Source of the DNA: Deinococcus puniceus
GTDB lineage: Bacteria; Deinococcota; Deinococci; Deinococcales; Deinococcaceae
Direction of reading: 5' to 3'
DNA length: 64,000 nucleotides
Assembly: GCF_001644565.1 (NCBI RefSeq)
Contig: NZ_CP011387.1
Span: 1,162,501 to 1,226,500, forward strand
The notes below the pieces were generated by a model. That model saw only the letters and a program-made list of their open reading frames with translations. It did not search any database and was not told where the DNA came from. Positions 9,741 through 20,635 of this stretch are shown here, piece by piece; positions within the stretch are counted from its first letter, which is position 1; each line of letters opens with the position of its first letter. The position numbers and the translations under genes were made by a program.

Positions 9741-10925
9741 ATGAAGAAACCCGTACTGAAACTGTCCATGCTGGCTGCTACCGTTCCCGTGACGTTGGTC
9801 CTGCTCGGCACGGCGGCCAGCCCCGCAGCACAGGCGCAAACTGCGGCCAAACTCAAGGCCTGCTTTATTTACGTGGGGCCAGTGGGCGACATCGGCTGGA
9901 GCTACGCGCACGACGAAGCCCGCAAAAAGACCGAGAAGGCGCTGCCTTGGCTGGAAACCAAGTACGTGGAAAGTGTGCCGGAAGGTCAGGCCACGCCTGT
10001 CATCGACCGCCTTGTGAAGGACAAGTGTCAAGTCATCTTCACCACGTCTTTCGGCTTTATGGATCAGACCTTGGAAGCGGCCAAGAAGTACCCCAACGTC
10101 ATTTTTGCCCACACCAGCGGCTTCAAGCGTGCGCCCAACATGGCCACCTACATGGCCGACTTCTACCAGATCTACTACCTGAACGGCATGATGGCCGCCG
10201 CCCTGAGCAAAACGGGCAAGCTGGGCTATGTGGCCGCGTTCCCCATTCCGGAACTCAAGCGCCACATCAGCGCCTTTGCCCTCGGCGCACGCGCCGTCAA
10301 TCCCCGCGCCGTGGTGAACGTGAAGTGGATCAATGCGTGGGTCGACCCGAACAAGGCCCGCGAAGCCGCCGAAGCCCTGATCAGCGAGGGCAACGACGCG
10401 CTGGCCTTTACCGAGGACACCGCGACGGTGGTGCAGACTGCCGCCGCCCGCAAGGTGCCCTCATTCGGCCACTACAGCCCTATGTACAAATTTGCCCCCG
10501 ATTACGTGGTCAGCGGGCAACTCGTTCACTGGGAGCGCATTTACATCGACTTCCTGACCAAAGTGCGCAATAAGACCTACACCACCAAGAACCTTCAGAA
10601 CGTGGACTACTGGAACCTGCTGCGCGGCGGCTCGGTGGAACTCGGCGCACAGGACGGCATGGCGATCAATCCCAAGTGGGTGCCGCAACTGAAGGCTGCC
10701 AAAATGACCGTGAACGGCAAACAGGTCAGCGTGTATGACCGCGTGATGGCCCTGAAAGCCGACATGGAGAAGGGCGGCAAATTTGACCCCTTCACTGGCC
10801 CGATTAAAGACCGTAACGGCGTACTACGCGTAAAAGCAGGCAAAGTCAGCACCATCGCGGAGCTGAACAACATGAGCTGGGTGGCCCCCGGCGTGATGGG
10901 TCAGGTGGCCGACGAGCCGAAATAA
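9741..10925 (+). CDS. BMP-family nucleoside ABC transporter substrate-binding protein
   Basis: 394 residues. Residues 1-33 are a signal peptide (Lys-Lys start, hydrophobic core, Ala-Gln-Ala cleavage region) with no lipobox. The mature part begins KACFIYVGPVGDIGWSYAHD, the conserved start of BMP/PnrA purine-nucleoside receptors, and keeps FAHTSGF and MNTV-like core positions. It binds nucleosides outside the membrane for an ABC importer. GGAGG at 9730-9734 lies 6 bases before ATG 9741; the ATG at 9735 touches the SD and is unlikely. The matching ATPase and permeases are at 19745-23299 on the other strand. A strong terminator follows. Confidence 0.9.
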   Translation: MKKPVLKLSMLAATVPVTLVLLGTAASPAAQAQTAAKLKACFIYVGPVGDIGWSYAHDEARKKTEKALPWLETKYVESVPEGQATPVIDRLVKDKCQVIFTTSFGFMDQTLEAAKKYPNVIFAHTSGFKRAPNMATYMADFYQIYYLNGMMAAALSKTGKLGYVAAFPIPELKRHISAFALGARAVNPRAVVNVKWINAWVDPNKAREAAEALISEGNDALAFTEDTATVVQTAAARKVPSFGHYSPMYKFAPDYVVSGQLVHWERIYIDFLTKVRNKTYTTKNLQNVDYWNLLRGGSVELGAQDGMAINPKWVPQLKAAKMTVNGKQVSVYDRVMALKADMEKGGKFDPFTGPIKDRNGVLRVKAGKVSTIAELNNMSWVAPGVMGQVADEPK

Positions 10926-10970
10926 GCCTGAGCGCTAGGCAGTAGGACACCCCAGCAGTAAGACGACCTG

Positions 10971-11017
10971 AAAGAGGGTGTGGGAGACAGAATCCAAGTC
11001 TCCCACACCCTCTTTTT
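10971..11017. terminator. Strong terminator between convergent genes
   Basis: An 18-bp perfect stem (10971-10988 with 10998-11015), 9-base loop, then T's. It ends the BMP transcript and probably also the convergent MBL gene. Confidence 0.92.
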
Positions 11018-11037
11018 CACAATCCACCCTCTACAAT

Positions 11038-11730
11038 CTAGCTGTCCCTTCCTGCCCTCTGCCGCACTTGCTCCGGCGTCAGCGGCCTGCCGTGCCCCGG
11101 CAAGATCACCCGTAACTCCATCTGCGCGATGTGCTGGAGCGTCTGAAGTGCCTGTGTATGATCGGCGTTGTAAGGCGCGTGGGGCAGGGCAGCCCGCATT
11201 CCACCCTTGCCGTCTGGGGCGGACAACACGGCGTCGGCAGCGATCAGCACGCCGTTCCTCAGCAGTCCGATCTGACCGTGTGAATGTCCGGGCAGGGCCA
11301 CGACTTCCCAGCCCACGACCTGTTCGCCTGCCCCCACACCAGTCAGGGACGCGGCAGGCACCTTGGGATGCAGCCGCGAAATGACGGCCCCCATCCCCGG
11401 CATTCCGGCGGGGTAGGGCAACTCGTGGCGCTGTCCCGTCAGTTGGGCGTGTTCCAGCGGGTGCGCCAGCAGGGGAAAGCCCAACCGCGCCGCCACGAAT
11501 GCCCCGCCTGCATGGTCGACATGGGCATGGGTCACCAGCACCGCGTCCGGCTGAAATCGACGCAGCAGACGGGCAAAATCTGGGGCATAAGGCAGCGCCC
11601 CAGTATCTACCATCAAGCGCCCCTGCGGGCTGGTCAGCAAAAACACGTTGGCGTACCTGCGCTTAATCTGTACGCCCTCGCGGCGGAGGAGGTCTGCGGA
11701 AAGGGCCGTCACAAGACTGGATAATGGCAC
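11038..11730 (-). CDS. MBL-fold metallo-hydrolase
   Basis: 230 residues. The zinc motif H68-x-H70-x-D72-H73 (THAHVDHAGG) is complete, with a further His in PGHSHGQ near residue 154, an Asp in IAADAV and the terminal His in LPGHGRPL. This is the glyoxalase-II-like branch of the metallo-beta-lactamase fold; the substrate cannot be told. Start GTG 11730 gives the usual beta-strand N-terminus; GTG 11712 is an alternative and neither has a clear SD. Convergent with the BMP gene and separated from the subtilisin gene by its terminator. Confidence 0.85.
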   Translation of the reverse strand: MPLSSLVTALSADLLRREGVQIKRRYANVFLLTSPQGRLMVDTGALPYAPDFARLLRRFQPDAVLVTHAHVDHAGGAFVAARLGFPLLAHPLEHAQLTGQRHELPYPAGMPGMGAVISRLHPKVPAASLTGVGAGEQVVGWEVVALPGHSHGQIGLLRNGVLIAADAVLSAPDGKGGMRAALPHAPYNADHTQALQTLQHIAQMELRVILPGHGRPLTPEQVRQRAGRDS

Positions 11731-11764
11731 AGACAGCGCAGATGCACAGGGTCATCAGGACGGC

Positions 11765-11792
11765 AAAAAGGGGCGACTCCCACGCCGCCCCT
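11765..11792 (-). terminator. Intrinsic terminator of the subtilisin gene
   Basis: AGGGGCG (11769-11775) pairs with CGCCCCT (11786-11792); read on the minus strand it is followed by a run of T's. Confidence 0.8.
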
Positions 11793-11839
11793 CTGTCCTT
11801 TACTTCCACTCCCTGACCGATCCGTCGTGGCCGATGGGC

Positions 11840-14092
11840 CTACTTGATGGTCACCAACGCGCCGTACCAGTGGCCGAGGCCTTCGCTGCCGCTGGTGTTG
11901 GCGTATTTCAGGTACACGGTGGTGGCGTCTGTTGCCTTGAAGGTCGCGGTGCTGTCGGCCAACCCGCCGAGGCCGCCTGCACTGGTTTGGGCACCGGCCA
12001 GCGGGGTGCCCGTGGCGTCGACCACCGTGACGCGGGCGCTGGCTTTGCTGCCTGTGGCGCGGGCGATGGCGTGTACGGTCAGGGTTTGTCCGGCGGGCAC
12101 CACGAAGCGGTGGAAATCGGTGTCGGGTGTGCCCGCAGGTACGCCGGGCGCGGGCGGAAGCACGTAATTGTCGTTGCTGAAGGTGCCGCCCAGCAGGAGG
12201 CCCTGTGCCAGTACCTCGGCAGGAGCGGCGCTGAAATTGGTGGCGGTGGCCGGGCTGCCGTTGCGTGCGGTTGCGCCGTACTCGAACAGATCGGCCTCGT
12301 GCTGGTAGCTGCGGGTCACGGTTGCGCCGCTGGTGACAGTCACTTTGCCCAGCAGGGGGGTGCGGCTGCCGCCATACACGGCCCAACTCGGGCCAGCCAC
12401 GCGCACTTCGTACTCGCCGGGTTCTATGCCGTAAAAGAAGGCGCTGCCCCAGGCGGGGGCCGGGGCGGCCTTGGCGTCGGCTTCTGCGCCCTCCAAGTCA
12501 CCGTTGCTGGTCTGGGCCAGATAATCCAGCCCTTTGTTTTGCCCGCCCAGCGGCGTCAATATCACGTCGCTGCCGGTCAGCGGCGACCCCATCACCAGAT
12601 CGGCCACCTGCACCACTACTTTGCCGCCGTCTGCGGGCACGCTGGCCGCCGTGAAGTTGTTCAGGGCCGTCAGCACATTCACGCGCTTGTCGGTGGGCAG
12701 GCGCGGGTCTTTCATGGGGTCGCCGCCCGCCACCAGCATTTTCTTCACCTGATACGGCGTCAGGGTTATGCCCAAGGTCTTGGCCCGCTCCAGCAGCAGG
12801 GCCGAGGCTCCGGTGACGACTGGGGCCGCCATGCTGGTGCCGTTGAACAGCCCATACGACTGGGCACGCTGCGCCGGGGGCAAGCTTTCGTTGATGTAGG
12901 TGGTCAGGCCCTGATCGCCGGGCGCGTACAGATCGACCCGTTTGCCCACGTTGCTGAAATCGGCCTTCAGGTCGTCACCGATGCTGGCCCCTACGCTGAT
13001 GACGCCGGGAAATGCACCGAGTCCGTTGTGCAGGTCGCGGCGGTCATTGCCTGCCGAGGCCACTACCACCACATTCTTGCTGAGCGCGTAGTCCACGGCG
13101 TCCTTGAGGGTTTGGCCGTAGCCGCCGCCGCCCCAAGAGTTGTTCAGCACCTGTGCGCCGTGATCCACAGCCCAGACGATGCTGTAGGCCACGTTGAAAT
13201 CGCCCGCAAAGCCCTTCTCATCAAAAATTCGCACGGGCATCAGTACGGCGTCTGGGGCCACACCCGCGCCGCCTTTGCCGTTACCGAGGCGCTCACCTAT
13301 GGTTCCGGCGCTGCCACTGCCGTGAGAACCGCTGGTCAGGGGCATGTCGGGCGTCAGTTCCTTCAAGGTCGTGGCGTCAAAGCCGGTCACGATTTTGCCC
13401 TCGGCCATCAGGTCTTCGTGCTGGCGGTCAAAATCATCGTCGACTACGCCCACCACGATGCCTTTCCCGGTGGCGATGCCGCGCACCTGATCGGCCTTGA
13501 TCTGGCTGATCCACCACTGCTTGGCCGAGAGGGGATCGGCGTCTGCGAGCGGCTGGAGGGCGGCCTGCGTGCCTAAGCTCTGTGTCGCTAAGCTCTGTAC
13601 GCCCACGTTCTGGTTGGTCACGTCGCCCAGCAGGCGGCGGCGCTGATTGACCTCGGCGTAGCGTGCGCCGCTGATCTGGAGGGCGCGTGCGGTGCGCTGA
13701 GGCGACAGCGCATCGGGCAACACCAGCAGCGCCGTGTTCAGCTGGGGCAATGTGGCTTTCACTGTCGCGCCGAGGTGCGCGGCCAGACGCGAGAGCTGCG
13801 CCTGACTGGTGTAGCCCACCACCACTTCACCAGAGGTCAGGTCGCCCGCTTCACGCTGAAGGGAGGCTAGATCCGGCAAGGACTGGGGGGCCAGCTGTGC
13901 AAAGCTCTGGACGCCGAGGCGTGCGGCCAACGACTGCCCCGCCTTCAGGTCGAATGCTGGCGTGGTGGCGACTGGGGTTTCGGTAGGCGGAACATTGCTT
14001 GTGGGCGCGGCAGAATCGGTGCCGCCGCAAGCCGTCAGCAGCAGGCCGAGGCTGAGGGCCAGCAGCGCCGTGTTCAGGGGTAGATGCTTCAT
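11840..14092 (-). CDS. S8 (subtilisin) family serine protease, lipoprotein
   Basis: 750 residues. A lipoprotein signal ends in Leu-Thr-Ala-Cys22. Residues 30-190 look like an inhibitor-type propeptide. The catalytic domain has Asp218 in VVDDDFDRQHEDL, His257 in SHGSGSAG and Ser420 in NGTSMAAPV, with the oxyanion Asn near 318. The Asp motif is Asp-Asp-Asp instead of the usual Asp-Thr/Ser-Gly. The last 110 residues form a PPC-like beta domain. It probably degrades proteins at the cell surface. The start shares one base with the stop of the upstream lipoprotein (TGATG), so they are coupled and driven by the promoter at 15844. Confidence 0.9.
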   Translation of the reverse strand: MKHLPLNTALLALSLGLLLTACGGTDSAAPTSNVPPTETPVATTPAFDLKAGQSLAARLGVQSFAQLAPQSLPDLASLQREAGDLTSGEVVVGYTSQAQLSRLAAHLGATVKATLPQLNTALLVLPDALSPQRTARALQISGARYAEVNQRRRLLGDVTNQNVGVQSLATQSLGTQAALQPLADADPLSAKQWWISQIKADQVRGIATGKGIVVGVVDDDFDRQHEDLMAEGKIVTGFDATTLKELTPDMPLTSGSHGSGSAGTIGERLGNGKGGAGVAPDAVLMPVRIFDEKGFAGDFNVAYSIVWAVDHGAQVLNNSWGGGGYGQTLKDAVDYALSKNVVVVASAGNDRRDLHNGLGAFPGVISVGASIGDDLKADFSNVGKRVDLYAPGDQGLTTYINESLPPAQRAQSYGLFNGTSMAAPVVTGASALLLERAKTLGITLTPYQVKKMLVAGGDPMKDPRLPTDKRVNVLTALNNFTAASVPADGGKVVVQVADLVMGSPLTGSDVILTPLGGQNKGLDYLAQTSNGDLEGAEADAKAAPAPAWGSAFFYGIEPGEYEVRVAGPSWAVYGGSRTPLLGKVTVTSGATVTRSYQHEADLFEYGATARNGSPATATNFSAAPAEVLAQGLLLGGTFSNDNYVLPPAPGVPAGTPDTDFHRFVVPAGQTLTVHAIARATGSKASARVTVVDATGTPLAGAQTSAGGLGGLADSTATFKATDATTVYLKYANTSGSEGLGHWYGALVTIK

Positions 14093-15723
14093 CAGTTGCT
14101 CCCGTTTCCGGTGGTAAAGGTGCTTATGAGACCCTCGCAGACGGGGCCGCCGAAGTTGCAGCCGCCGTTGGGCGAAAAGATGTTGTAGTAGTCCTGCGCG
14201 ATGCTCACAGCCCGGCCATCGGCGCTGAAGGCCGCCGCCGAGACATCGAAGGAATACGAGTGGAACGCTTCGAGCTTGGGCAGCAAAGCTTTGCCGTTTT
14301 CATTGAACAAGACGCTGTAGGTATTGCCTGTCATGGTCAGCGCGGGCGACTTGCCGTCGTCGGTATACACGTTGTTGCTGGCTTCTCTGGTGTCGCCGCA
14401 CAGGGCGTCGCCCCAGAAGCAATACGCGCCGAGGCTGGGATAGTCGTTGACCAGCGCGTAGAACTTGCGGTAGTCGCCCACCTTTTTGTCTACCGTCCAG
14501 CTCAGGGTGGGGGTCAGGCTGACGCCGCCGCTGCGGTTGCCGGGCGTCAAGTCGGTCAGCTTGAAGCTGTCGAGCGGCGTAATGTCGACCACAGGGCTAT
14601 TGATGCTCTGGGTGCTGGTGTAGGCCTGCACGTAGTAGTACATTTTTTGGCCTGCCACCAGCGCCGGATCGCTGATACGCACGCCGTTGGCGAAGCCGTC
14701 TGCCGCCGCAACTGTGCGGACGAGGCGGAAGGCGGTGTTGTCGGCGCTGCCGAAGACCCGGAACCCCAGCACGTCTCCCTGAAGGCCCGCCTGATAGTTG
14801 AATTTCAGTTCGGCCCACATCTGGCTCTCTTCGGTGGGCGCGGCAGTGGGGCGCACGCCCGAGTTGTAGCCTAATTTTTGAGCGACGGTGTAGGCCATAG
14901 CGCGGGTATCCAAAAACGCGCCCAGCGGCGTCGTCACCGGCTGATCATCCGTAATATTGACCGGAATATAGCTGTTGACCCGGTTGGAGTTGTAATCGTA
15001 GGCCACCAGATTCAGGTACGTGGGGCCGCGAATACCGCGCAGGGCGTTGCCCGTCACGGCCAGCTTGGCTTCCATGACCGTGTTTTTGGGGTCGTTCTCG
15101 CCCAATGCGCGGCTGCCGAAATAGCCAGCGCCGGGGGTGTTTTCCAGACCCACGTTGGCATACACGATTTCGGGACTCAGGCCCGCGTCGCCCGCCGTGA
15201 CGGTCAGCCCCAGCGTCACGCCTTTGCTGGCGCTGAAGGTGTACGCCTTGGCCGGGTCGTTAGACAGTGCCACACGGGTTTCGCCTTCCAGCGCCGCCGC
15301 ACCCAGTTCGGGAGCCACGGCCTTGTAGGTGCTGGAAAACGCCATCTTTTGCACCACATTCAACTGTTGCCCCGCGCCCAGCACCGGGTAATTGACCACA
15401 CGTGACGCCGCGTAGCCGGGCTTGGCAAAGCTGAGCGAGTAGGTACCGGGCGCGACACTGAGCACAAATGTGCCCTTGTCGTCGGTGCTGGCGGTGCCCA
15501 CAGTCGTGCCGCCGCTGTCGGTCACGGTCACGGTGCTGCCTGCTACCACCGCGCCGGAATTGGACGACACCACGTAACCCAGAACGCGGGTGCTACCTGT
15601 GCCGACGATATTGCTGCTCGGCGGAGTGGTGCCGTTGGGCGGGGTGAGACCGTCGGGAGACGGAGTGCAGGCCGCCAGCAACAATGCGCTGCTGAGGGCC
15701 AAGACGAGGTGTGATTTTCTCAT
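14092..15723 (-). CDS. Lipoprotein with carboxypeptidase-regulatory-like beta domain
   Basis: 543 residues. The signal ends Leu-Ala-Ala-Cys19, a clear lipobox. Residues 45-120 form a carboxypeptidase-regulatory-like (transthyretin fold) domain with the segment GTYSLSFAKPGYA. The remainder is beta-rich with fibronectin-like stretches (residues 280-390 and 390-500), with Cys pairs near 437-442 and 525-532 that could be disulfides. No catalytic motif, so a surface-binding or scaffold role is inferred. GGAG stands 5 bases before the ATG. It is the first gene of a two-gene operon with the surface subtilisin and may be its partner. Confidence 0.75.
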   Translation of the reverse strand: MRKSHLVLALSSALLLAACTPSPDGLTPPNGTTPPSSNIVGTGSTRVLGYVVSSNSGAVVAGSTVTVTDSGGTTVGTASTDDKGTFVLSVAPGTYSLSFAKPGYAASRVVNYPVLGAGQQLNVVQKMAFSSTYKAVAPELGAAALEGETRVALSNDPAKAYTFSASKGVTLGLTVTAGDAGLSPEIVYANVGLENTPGAGYFGSRALGENDPKNTVMEAKLAVTGNALRGIRGPTYLNLVAYDYNSNRVNSYIPVNITDDQPVTTPLGAFLDTRAMAYTVAQKLGYNSGVRPTAAPTEESQMWAELKFNYQAGLQGDVLGFRVFGSADNTAFRLVRTVAAADGFANGVRISDPALVAGQKMYYYVQAYTSTQSINSPVVDITPLDSFKLTDLTPGNRSGGVSLTPTLSWTVDKKVGDYRKFYALVNDYPSLGAYCFWGDALCGDTREASNNVYTDDGKSPALTMTGNTYSVLFNENGKALLPKLEAFHSYSFDVSAAAFSADGRAVSIAQDYYNIFSPNGGCNFGGPVCEGLISTFTTGNGSN

Positions 15724-15843
15724 GAGAACTCCAGATCAAGAGTGCTGACTCGGTGAGGGCGAAAAGAAGGAACGACGGCCAGAACTTCAACGACAGACCT
15801 ACCCGGAGAAAAACGACCAAAAATGAGGATGTGATACCCGGTC

Positions 15844-15872
15844 AGTGTAAGAAAGTTGTCAGAATTGGTCAA
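15844..15872 (-). promoter_or_regulatory. Sigma-70-type promoter of the lipoprotein-subtilisin operon
   Basis: On the minus strand TTGACC (15872-15867) and TACACT (15849-15844) are exactly 17 bases apart, leaving a leader of about 115 bases before ATG 15723. Confidence 0.65.
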
Positions 15873-15940
15873 ACGAAAATGCTCGTGTGCCTTAAAACAG
15901 TTGCCAAATGGCTGGAAAATTGCCCCTTGAGTTTTCGTTT
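15871..15940. repeat. 9-bp inverted repeat over 70 bases, AT-rich region
   Basis: AAACGAAAA (15871-15879) pairs with TTTTCGTTT (15932-15940). It partly overlaps the -35 box, so it could be an operator. Apart from this, the promoter and the guaA terminator, 15724-16062 shows no gene. Confidence 0.5.
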
Positions 15941-15993
15941 AGAATGCTGAATTCCTAATTAAAGACTTGATGAAGGCCGCTGGTCTGCCATAG

Positions 15994-16026
15994 AAAAAGG
16001 GAACGCCCTGTGTTGCTGGCGTTCCC
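15994..16026 (-). terminator. Intrinsic terminator of guaA
   Basis: A 9-bp stem (15999-16007 with 16018-16026) is followed, on the minus strand, by five T's, 37 bases after the guaA stop. Confidence 0.9.
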
Positions 16027-16062
16027 CACTTCCTGCTTGTTCCGCGCTTTAGCCTGCTTCTC

Positions 16063-17595
<1,533 letters not shown>

Positions 17596-17669
17596 GTGCC
17601 CGATTGTTTCACGGCGCGGCGGTGGGGGTGGCGGGGTGGGGCAGCTAGGGGGCTGAACGCGGCCAAGAT

Positions 17670-17705
17670 AACCCCCAGTCTGCTTAGCGGCCACCCCCCT
17701 CCCTT
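17670..17705. repeat. Family 3 repeat, left-arm remnant
   Basis: AACCCCCAGTCTGCTTAGCG and onward resemble the left arm of the element at 24749-24852. The rest of the 344-base gap between guaA and msrP holds no gene; the msrP SD is at its end and the msrP promoter is not clear. Confidence 0.6.
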
Positions 17706-17939
17706 CGGGCTGTACCAGTCAAGGGAAGCACAAAAGTGCAGTGGGTCATGAGGGCTTGTGACAAGGATTTGAGAAGCAGCGGCCCAAGATGTGTAGTGTC
17801 CATGATTCACCGTCCATAACCCAAAGCTGCTTTCAATTCCCGCCAATCCTGCGGAAAAGTGAACCGTTTGCGCTCAGATTGCGTATAGCTTAGTAAGCCT
17901 GTCATTGCCCCCCACATTGTGTCCATTCAAGGAGAATTC

Positions 17940-18956
17940 ATGACTATTTTGCCCCCTGACCCTAACCGCGACGACTTGCCCAACGACGAGCAAACCACCC
18001 AAGAAAGCCCCTCCCGCATCGTCAATCCGCGCCGGGAGTTTTTGCGGTCTGCGGCACTGTTTACGGGCACGGCGGCGGCATTGGGCGGCGGCCTAGAACT
18101 GCTGACGCGCAGGCCCGGAGCCGCTGCCGAGGCTGCTCCCGGCGAGTTTGGAGACTTGGCACAGGGGCAAGTGCGCCGCCCACTGGGGCCATACGACACC
18201 AGCGAACCCATTACGCCCTACGCGCAGGCCACCAGCTACAACAACTTTTACGAGTTCGGCACCGACAAGGCCGACCCCGCCCGCCTCGCCGGATCGCTGA
18301 AAGTGCGCCCCTGGACGGTGAAAATCGACGGTGAGGTTCGCAAGCCGCAGACCGTGGATATAGACACCCTTCAGTCGTGGTTCCCCCTTGAAGACCGCAT
18401 TTACCGGATGCGCTGCGTAGAAGGCTGGTCGATGGTGATGCCGTGGCTGGGCTTTCCGCTGGCGGCTCTGATTCGGCGCATGGAACCCACTGGCAAGGCC
18501 AAATACGTGCAATTCACGGCCCTGAACGATCCCAAGCAGTTTCCCGGCCAACGCAGCCGCGTGCTGGACTGGCCCTATGTGGAAGCCCTGCGGCTAGATG
18601 AAGCCCTGCACCCGCTGGCGTTTATGGCGGTGGGGTTGCAAGGCCGCGTGCTGCCCGGACAAAATGGCGCACCGCTGCGGCTGGCCGTGCCGTGGAAGTA
18701 CGGCTTCAAGAGCATCAAGTCTATTGTGCGGATTACGCTGACCGAAAAGCAGCCCAAGACGACTTGGAGCATTGCCGCGCCCGACGAGTACGGCTTTTTT
18801 GCCAACGTGAACCCCGCCGTGCCGCACCCCCGCTGGAGTCAGGCCACCGAGCGCCGCATTGGTGATCTGAGCCGCCGCAAAACCCTGCCCTTCAACGGGT
18901 ACGCCGAGCAGGTGGCGGGCCTGTACAAGGGCATGGATTTGAAGAAGTTCTACTGA
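17940..18956 (+). CDS. msrP: Protein-methionine-sulfoxide reductase catalytic subunit MsrP
   Basis: 338 residues. A twin-arginine signal (Arg31-Arg32-Glu-Phe-Leu plus a hydrophobic stretch) sends the folded molybdoenzyme across the membrane. The sulfite-oxidase-like molybdopterin domain has the metal-ligand Cys159 in MRCVEGW. It repairs oxidised methionines in envelope proteins using electrons from MsrQ. AAGGAG lies 5 bases before ATG 17940. The next gene starts 16 bases after the stop, forming the usual msrPQ operon, sensible for an oxidation-resistant organism. Confidence 0.94.
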   Translation: MTILPPDPNRDDLPNDEQTTQESPSRIVNPRREFLRSAALFTGTAAALGGGLELLTRRPGAAAEAAPGEFGDLAQGQVRRPLGPYDTSEPITPYAQATSYNNFYEFGTDKADPARLAGSLKVRPWTVKIDGEVRKPQTVDIDTLQSWFPLEDRIYRMRCVEGWSMVMPWLGFPLAALIRRMEPTGKAKYVQFTALNDPKQFPGQRSRVLDWPYVEALRLDEALHPLAFMAVGLQGRVLPGQNGAPLRLAVPWKYGFKSIKSIVRITLTEKQPKTTWSIAAPDEYGFFANVNPAVPHPRWSQATERRIGDLSRRKTLPFNGYAEQVAGLYKGMDLKKFY

Positions 18957-18972
18957 TGCCGCTGGGTAAGGC

Positions 18973-19662
18973 GTGAGCAAATCTATGTCTGAAAGCTCTG
19001 CAACTCCGGCCCAGCGCAGTCTATCCAAACGCACGGCACCCAAGCCGCTGGGCTGGCTAATACCCGCCGTGACGGTGGGCGGCCTACTCCCGCTGGCCGT
19101 ACTGATCTGGGACGCCTCCACGGGCGCACTGGGCGCAAACCCAGTCCAGCGGGCCGAACTGCAAACCGGGTTGCTTTGTCTGGTGCTGCTGATCCTGTCG
19201 CTGGCGACAACGCCCCTGCGCTTGGTCACGGCGCGGCTGGGATTGGCGGGCGGCAAGGGCTGGACATGGCCCGCCCGCATCCGCAAAAGCCTCGGCCTGC
19301 TGGCGTTCGGCTACGGCGTCCTGCACTTCCTGATCTACCTGTTCGATCAGGGATTCACGCTGTCTACAGTGGCCGAAGACGTGGTCAAGCGCCCCTTCGT
19401 GACCGCCGGATTTACGGCGCTGCTGCTGCTGGTGCCCTTGGCCCTGACCAGTACGCCCAAATCCGTCAAACGCCTAGGCTTTGCCCGCTGGACGCGCCTG
19501 CATCAGCTTGCCTATGCGGCGGTCAGCTTGGGAGCGCTGCATTACTGGTGGGGCGTGAAACAGGATCACACGCCGCCGCTGATTGCTGCACTGGTGATTG
19601 CGGGGCTGTTTGCGCTGCGGTTGCTGGGCCGCAAGAAAGCGCGGCGATCAGTGGTGGGTTGA
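18973..19662 (+). CDS. msrQ: Haem-binding membrane subunit MsrQ
   Basis: 229 residues with six predicted membrane helices of the ferric-reductase-like fold. Conserved haem histidines are likely in GVLHFLIY, RLHQLAY and GALHYWW. It passes electrons from the quinone pool or flavin to MsrP. Start GTG 18973 follows msrP by 16 bases; ATG 18985 is a possible alternative. A 17-bp hairpin of repeat family 2 follows the gene. Confidence 0.92.
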   Translation: MSKSMSESSATPAQRSLSKRTAPKPLGWLIPAVTVGGLLPLAVLIWDASTGALGANPVQRAELQTGLLCLVLLILSLATTPLRLVTARLGLAGGKGWTWPARIRKSLGLLAFGYGVLHFLIYLFDQGFTLSTVAEDVVKRPFVTAGFTALLLLVPLALTSTPKSVKRLGFARWTRLHQLAYAAVSLGALHYWWGVKQDHTPPLIAALVIAGLFALRLLGRKKARRSVVG

Positions 19663-19679
19663 AACAAGAGGGTAGATCG

Positions 19680-19726
19680 TAGAACGTGGATCGTGGTTTG
19701 GCTGTTGCCCCACGATCCACGTTCTA
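19680..19726. repeat. Family 2 repeat as a perfect 17-bp hairpin
   Basis: TAGAACGTGGATCGTGG pairs exactly with 19710-19726 around 13 bases, between convergent msrQ and the permease gene. The GTGGATCGTGG core recurs at 29894, 30591 and 30683. Confidence 0.85.
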
Positions 19727-19744
19727 CACTCCACGATCCTGCTC

Positions 19745-20635
19745 CTATCTTTCCCCCCGCACATACGCCCGCCCCAACCCTGCCGGGGCGTCGCCCTGCT
19801 GTCCGCGCAGGCCCGCCAGCGCCAGCACTACCAGCACCAGCACAAAGGGCATGGCCGAAAAGACCTCGGTGGGAATGGGGCTGTTGCCCTGAAGCCGGAA
19901 CTGCAAGTAGTACAGCACGCCGAAAAACAAGGCTCCGAGGATGGCCCGCAGGGGTCGCCAGCCCACGAAAATGACCAACGCGACGGCGATCCAGCCCAGC
20001 CCTGCCGTCATATTGTCGGCCCACGAAGCGCGGTAGCTGAGGGCCAGAAAAGCTCCCGCCACGCCCGCCAACGCGCCCCCGGCCAGCACCGCCAGCGTGC
20101 GAACCCGGCCCACGTTCACGCCCAATACGTCGGCGGCAGCGGGGTTTTCTCCCACCGAACGCAGCGTGAGGCCGGAGCGGGTGGAATTGAGATAAAAAGC
20201 CAAAGCGCCCGCCAGCAGCAACGCGAACACTGTAAACGGACTGATGACGAATCCGGCCAAATTCCAATCGGGCACCTTGTTAAACAGAGGCGCACCCTCG
20301 TAGCGCTTGCCCAGCAGGCCCGCTGCACCCGTGCCCAGCAGGGCCAACGCCAGCCCACTCACAAACTGATTGGCCCGCAAAGTCACGGTGGCAAGGGCGT
20401 GCAGCGAGGCCAAGAGTGCGCCCGCTGCCGCCGCTGCCAGCACGGCCAGCCACAGATTTCCCCCCGGCGCAACTGCCACCGCGAAGGCCGCCAGTGCGCC
20501 CACCGCCATCATGCCTTCCACGCCGAGGTTTACTACGCCGCCCCGCTCGTTCAAAATTGCGCCGAGGCTGGCGAGCAGCAGCGGCGTGCCCACCGCCAGC
20601 GCCCGCACCAGCGCCTCTACAAAGACGTTATCCAT
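19745..20635 (-). CDS. Nucleoside ABC transporter permease 2 (BMP-type, NupQ/YufQ-like)
   Basis: 296 residues, mostly hydrophobic, about 8-9 membrane helices, with the branched-chain/ribose-type permease core LGVEGMMAVGA near the N-terminus and GENPAAADVLGVNV, which contacts the ATPase. Its start overlaps the end of permease 1 by 8 bases. It is the last gene of an ATPase-permease-permease operon. In BMP systems this set imports purine or pyrimidine nucleosides. Confidence 0.88.
   Translation of the reverse strand: MDNVFVEALVRALAVGTPLLLASLGAILNERGGVVNLGVEGMMAVGALAAFAVAVAPGGNLWLAVLAAAAAGALLASLHALATVTLRANQFVSGLALALLGTGAAGLLGKRYEGAPLFNKVPDWNLAGFVISPFTVFALLLAGALAFYLNSTRSGLTLRSVGENPAAADVLGVNVGRVRTLAVLAGGALAGVAGAFLALSYRASWADNMTAGLGWIAVALVIFVGWRPLRAILGALFFGVLYYLQFRLQGNSPIPTEVFSAMPFVLVLVVLALAGLRGQQGDAPAGLGRAYVRGER

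Noticed and set aside
11648..13576. A 642-codon open frame on the + strand opposite the subtilisin gene
   Set aside because: It is a shadow of the protease, which has catalytic motifs and a lipobox; the opposite frame is Gly/Ala/His/Arg rich without any domain, an effect of high GC.
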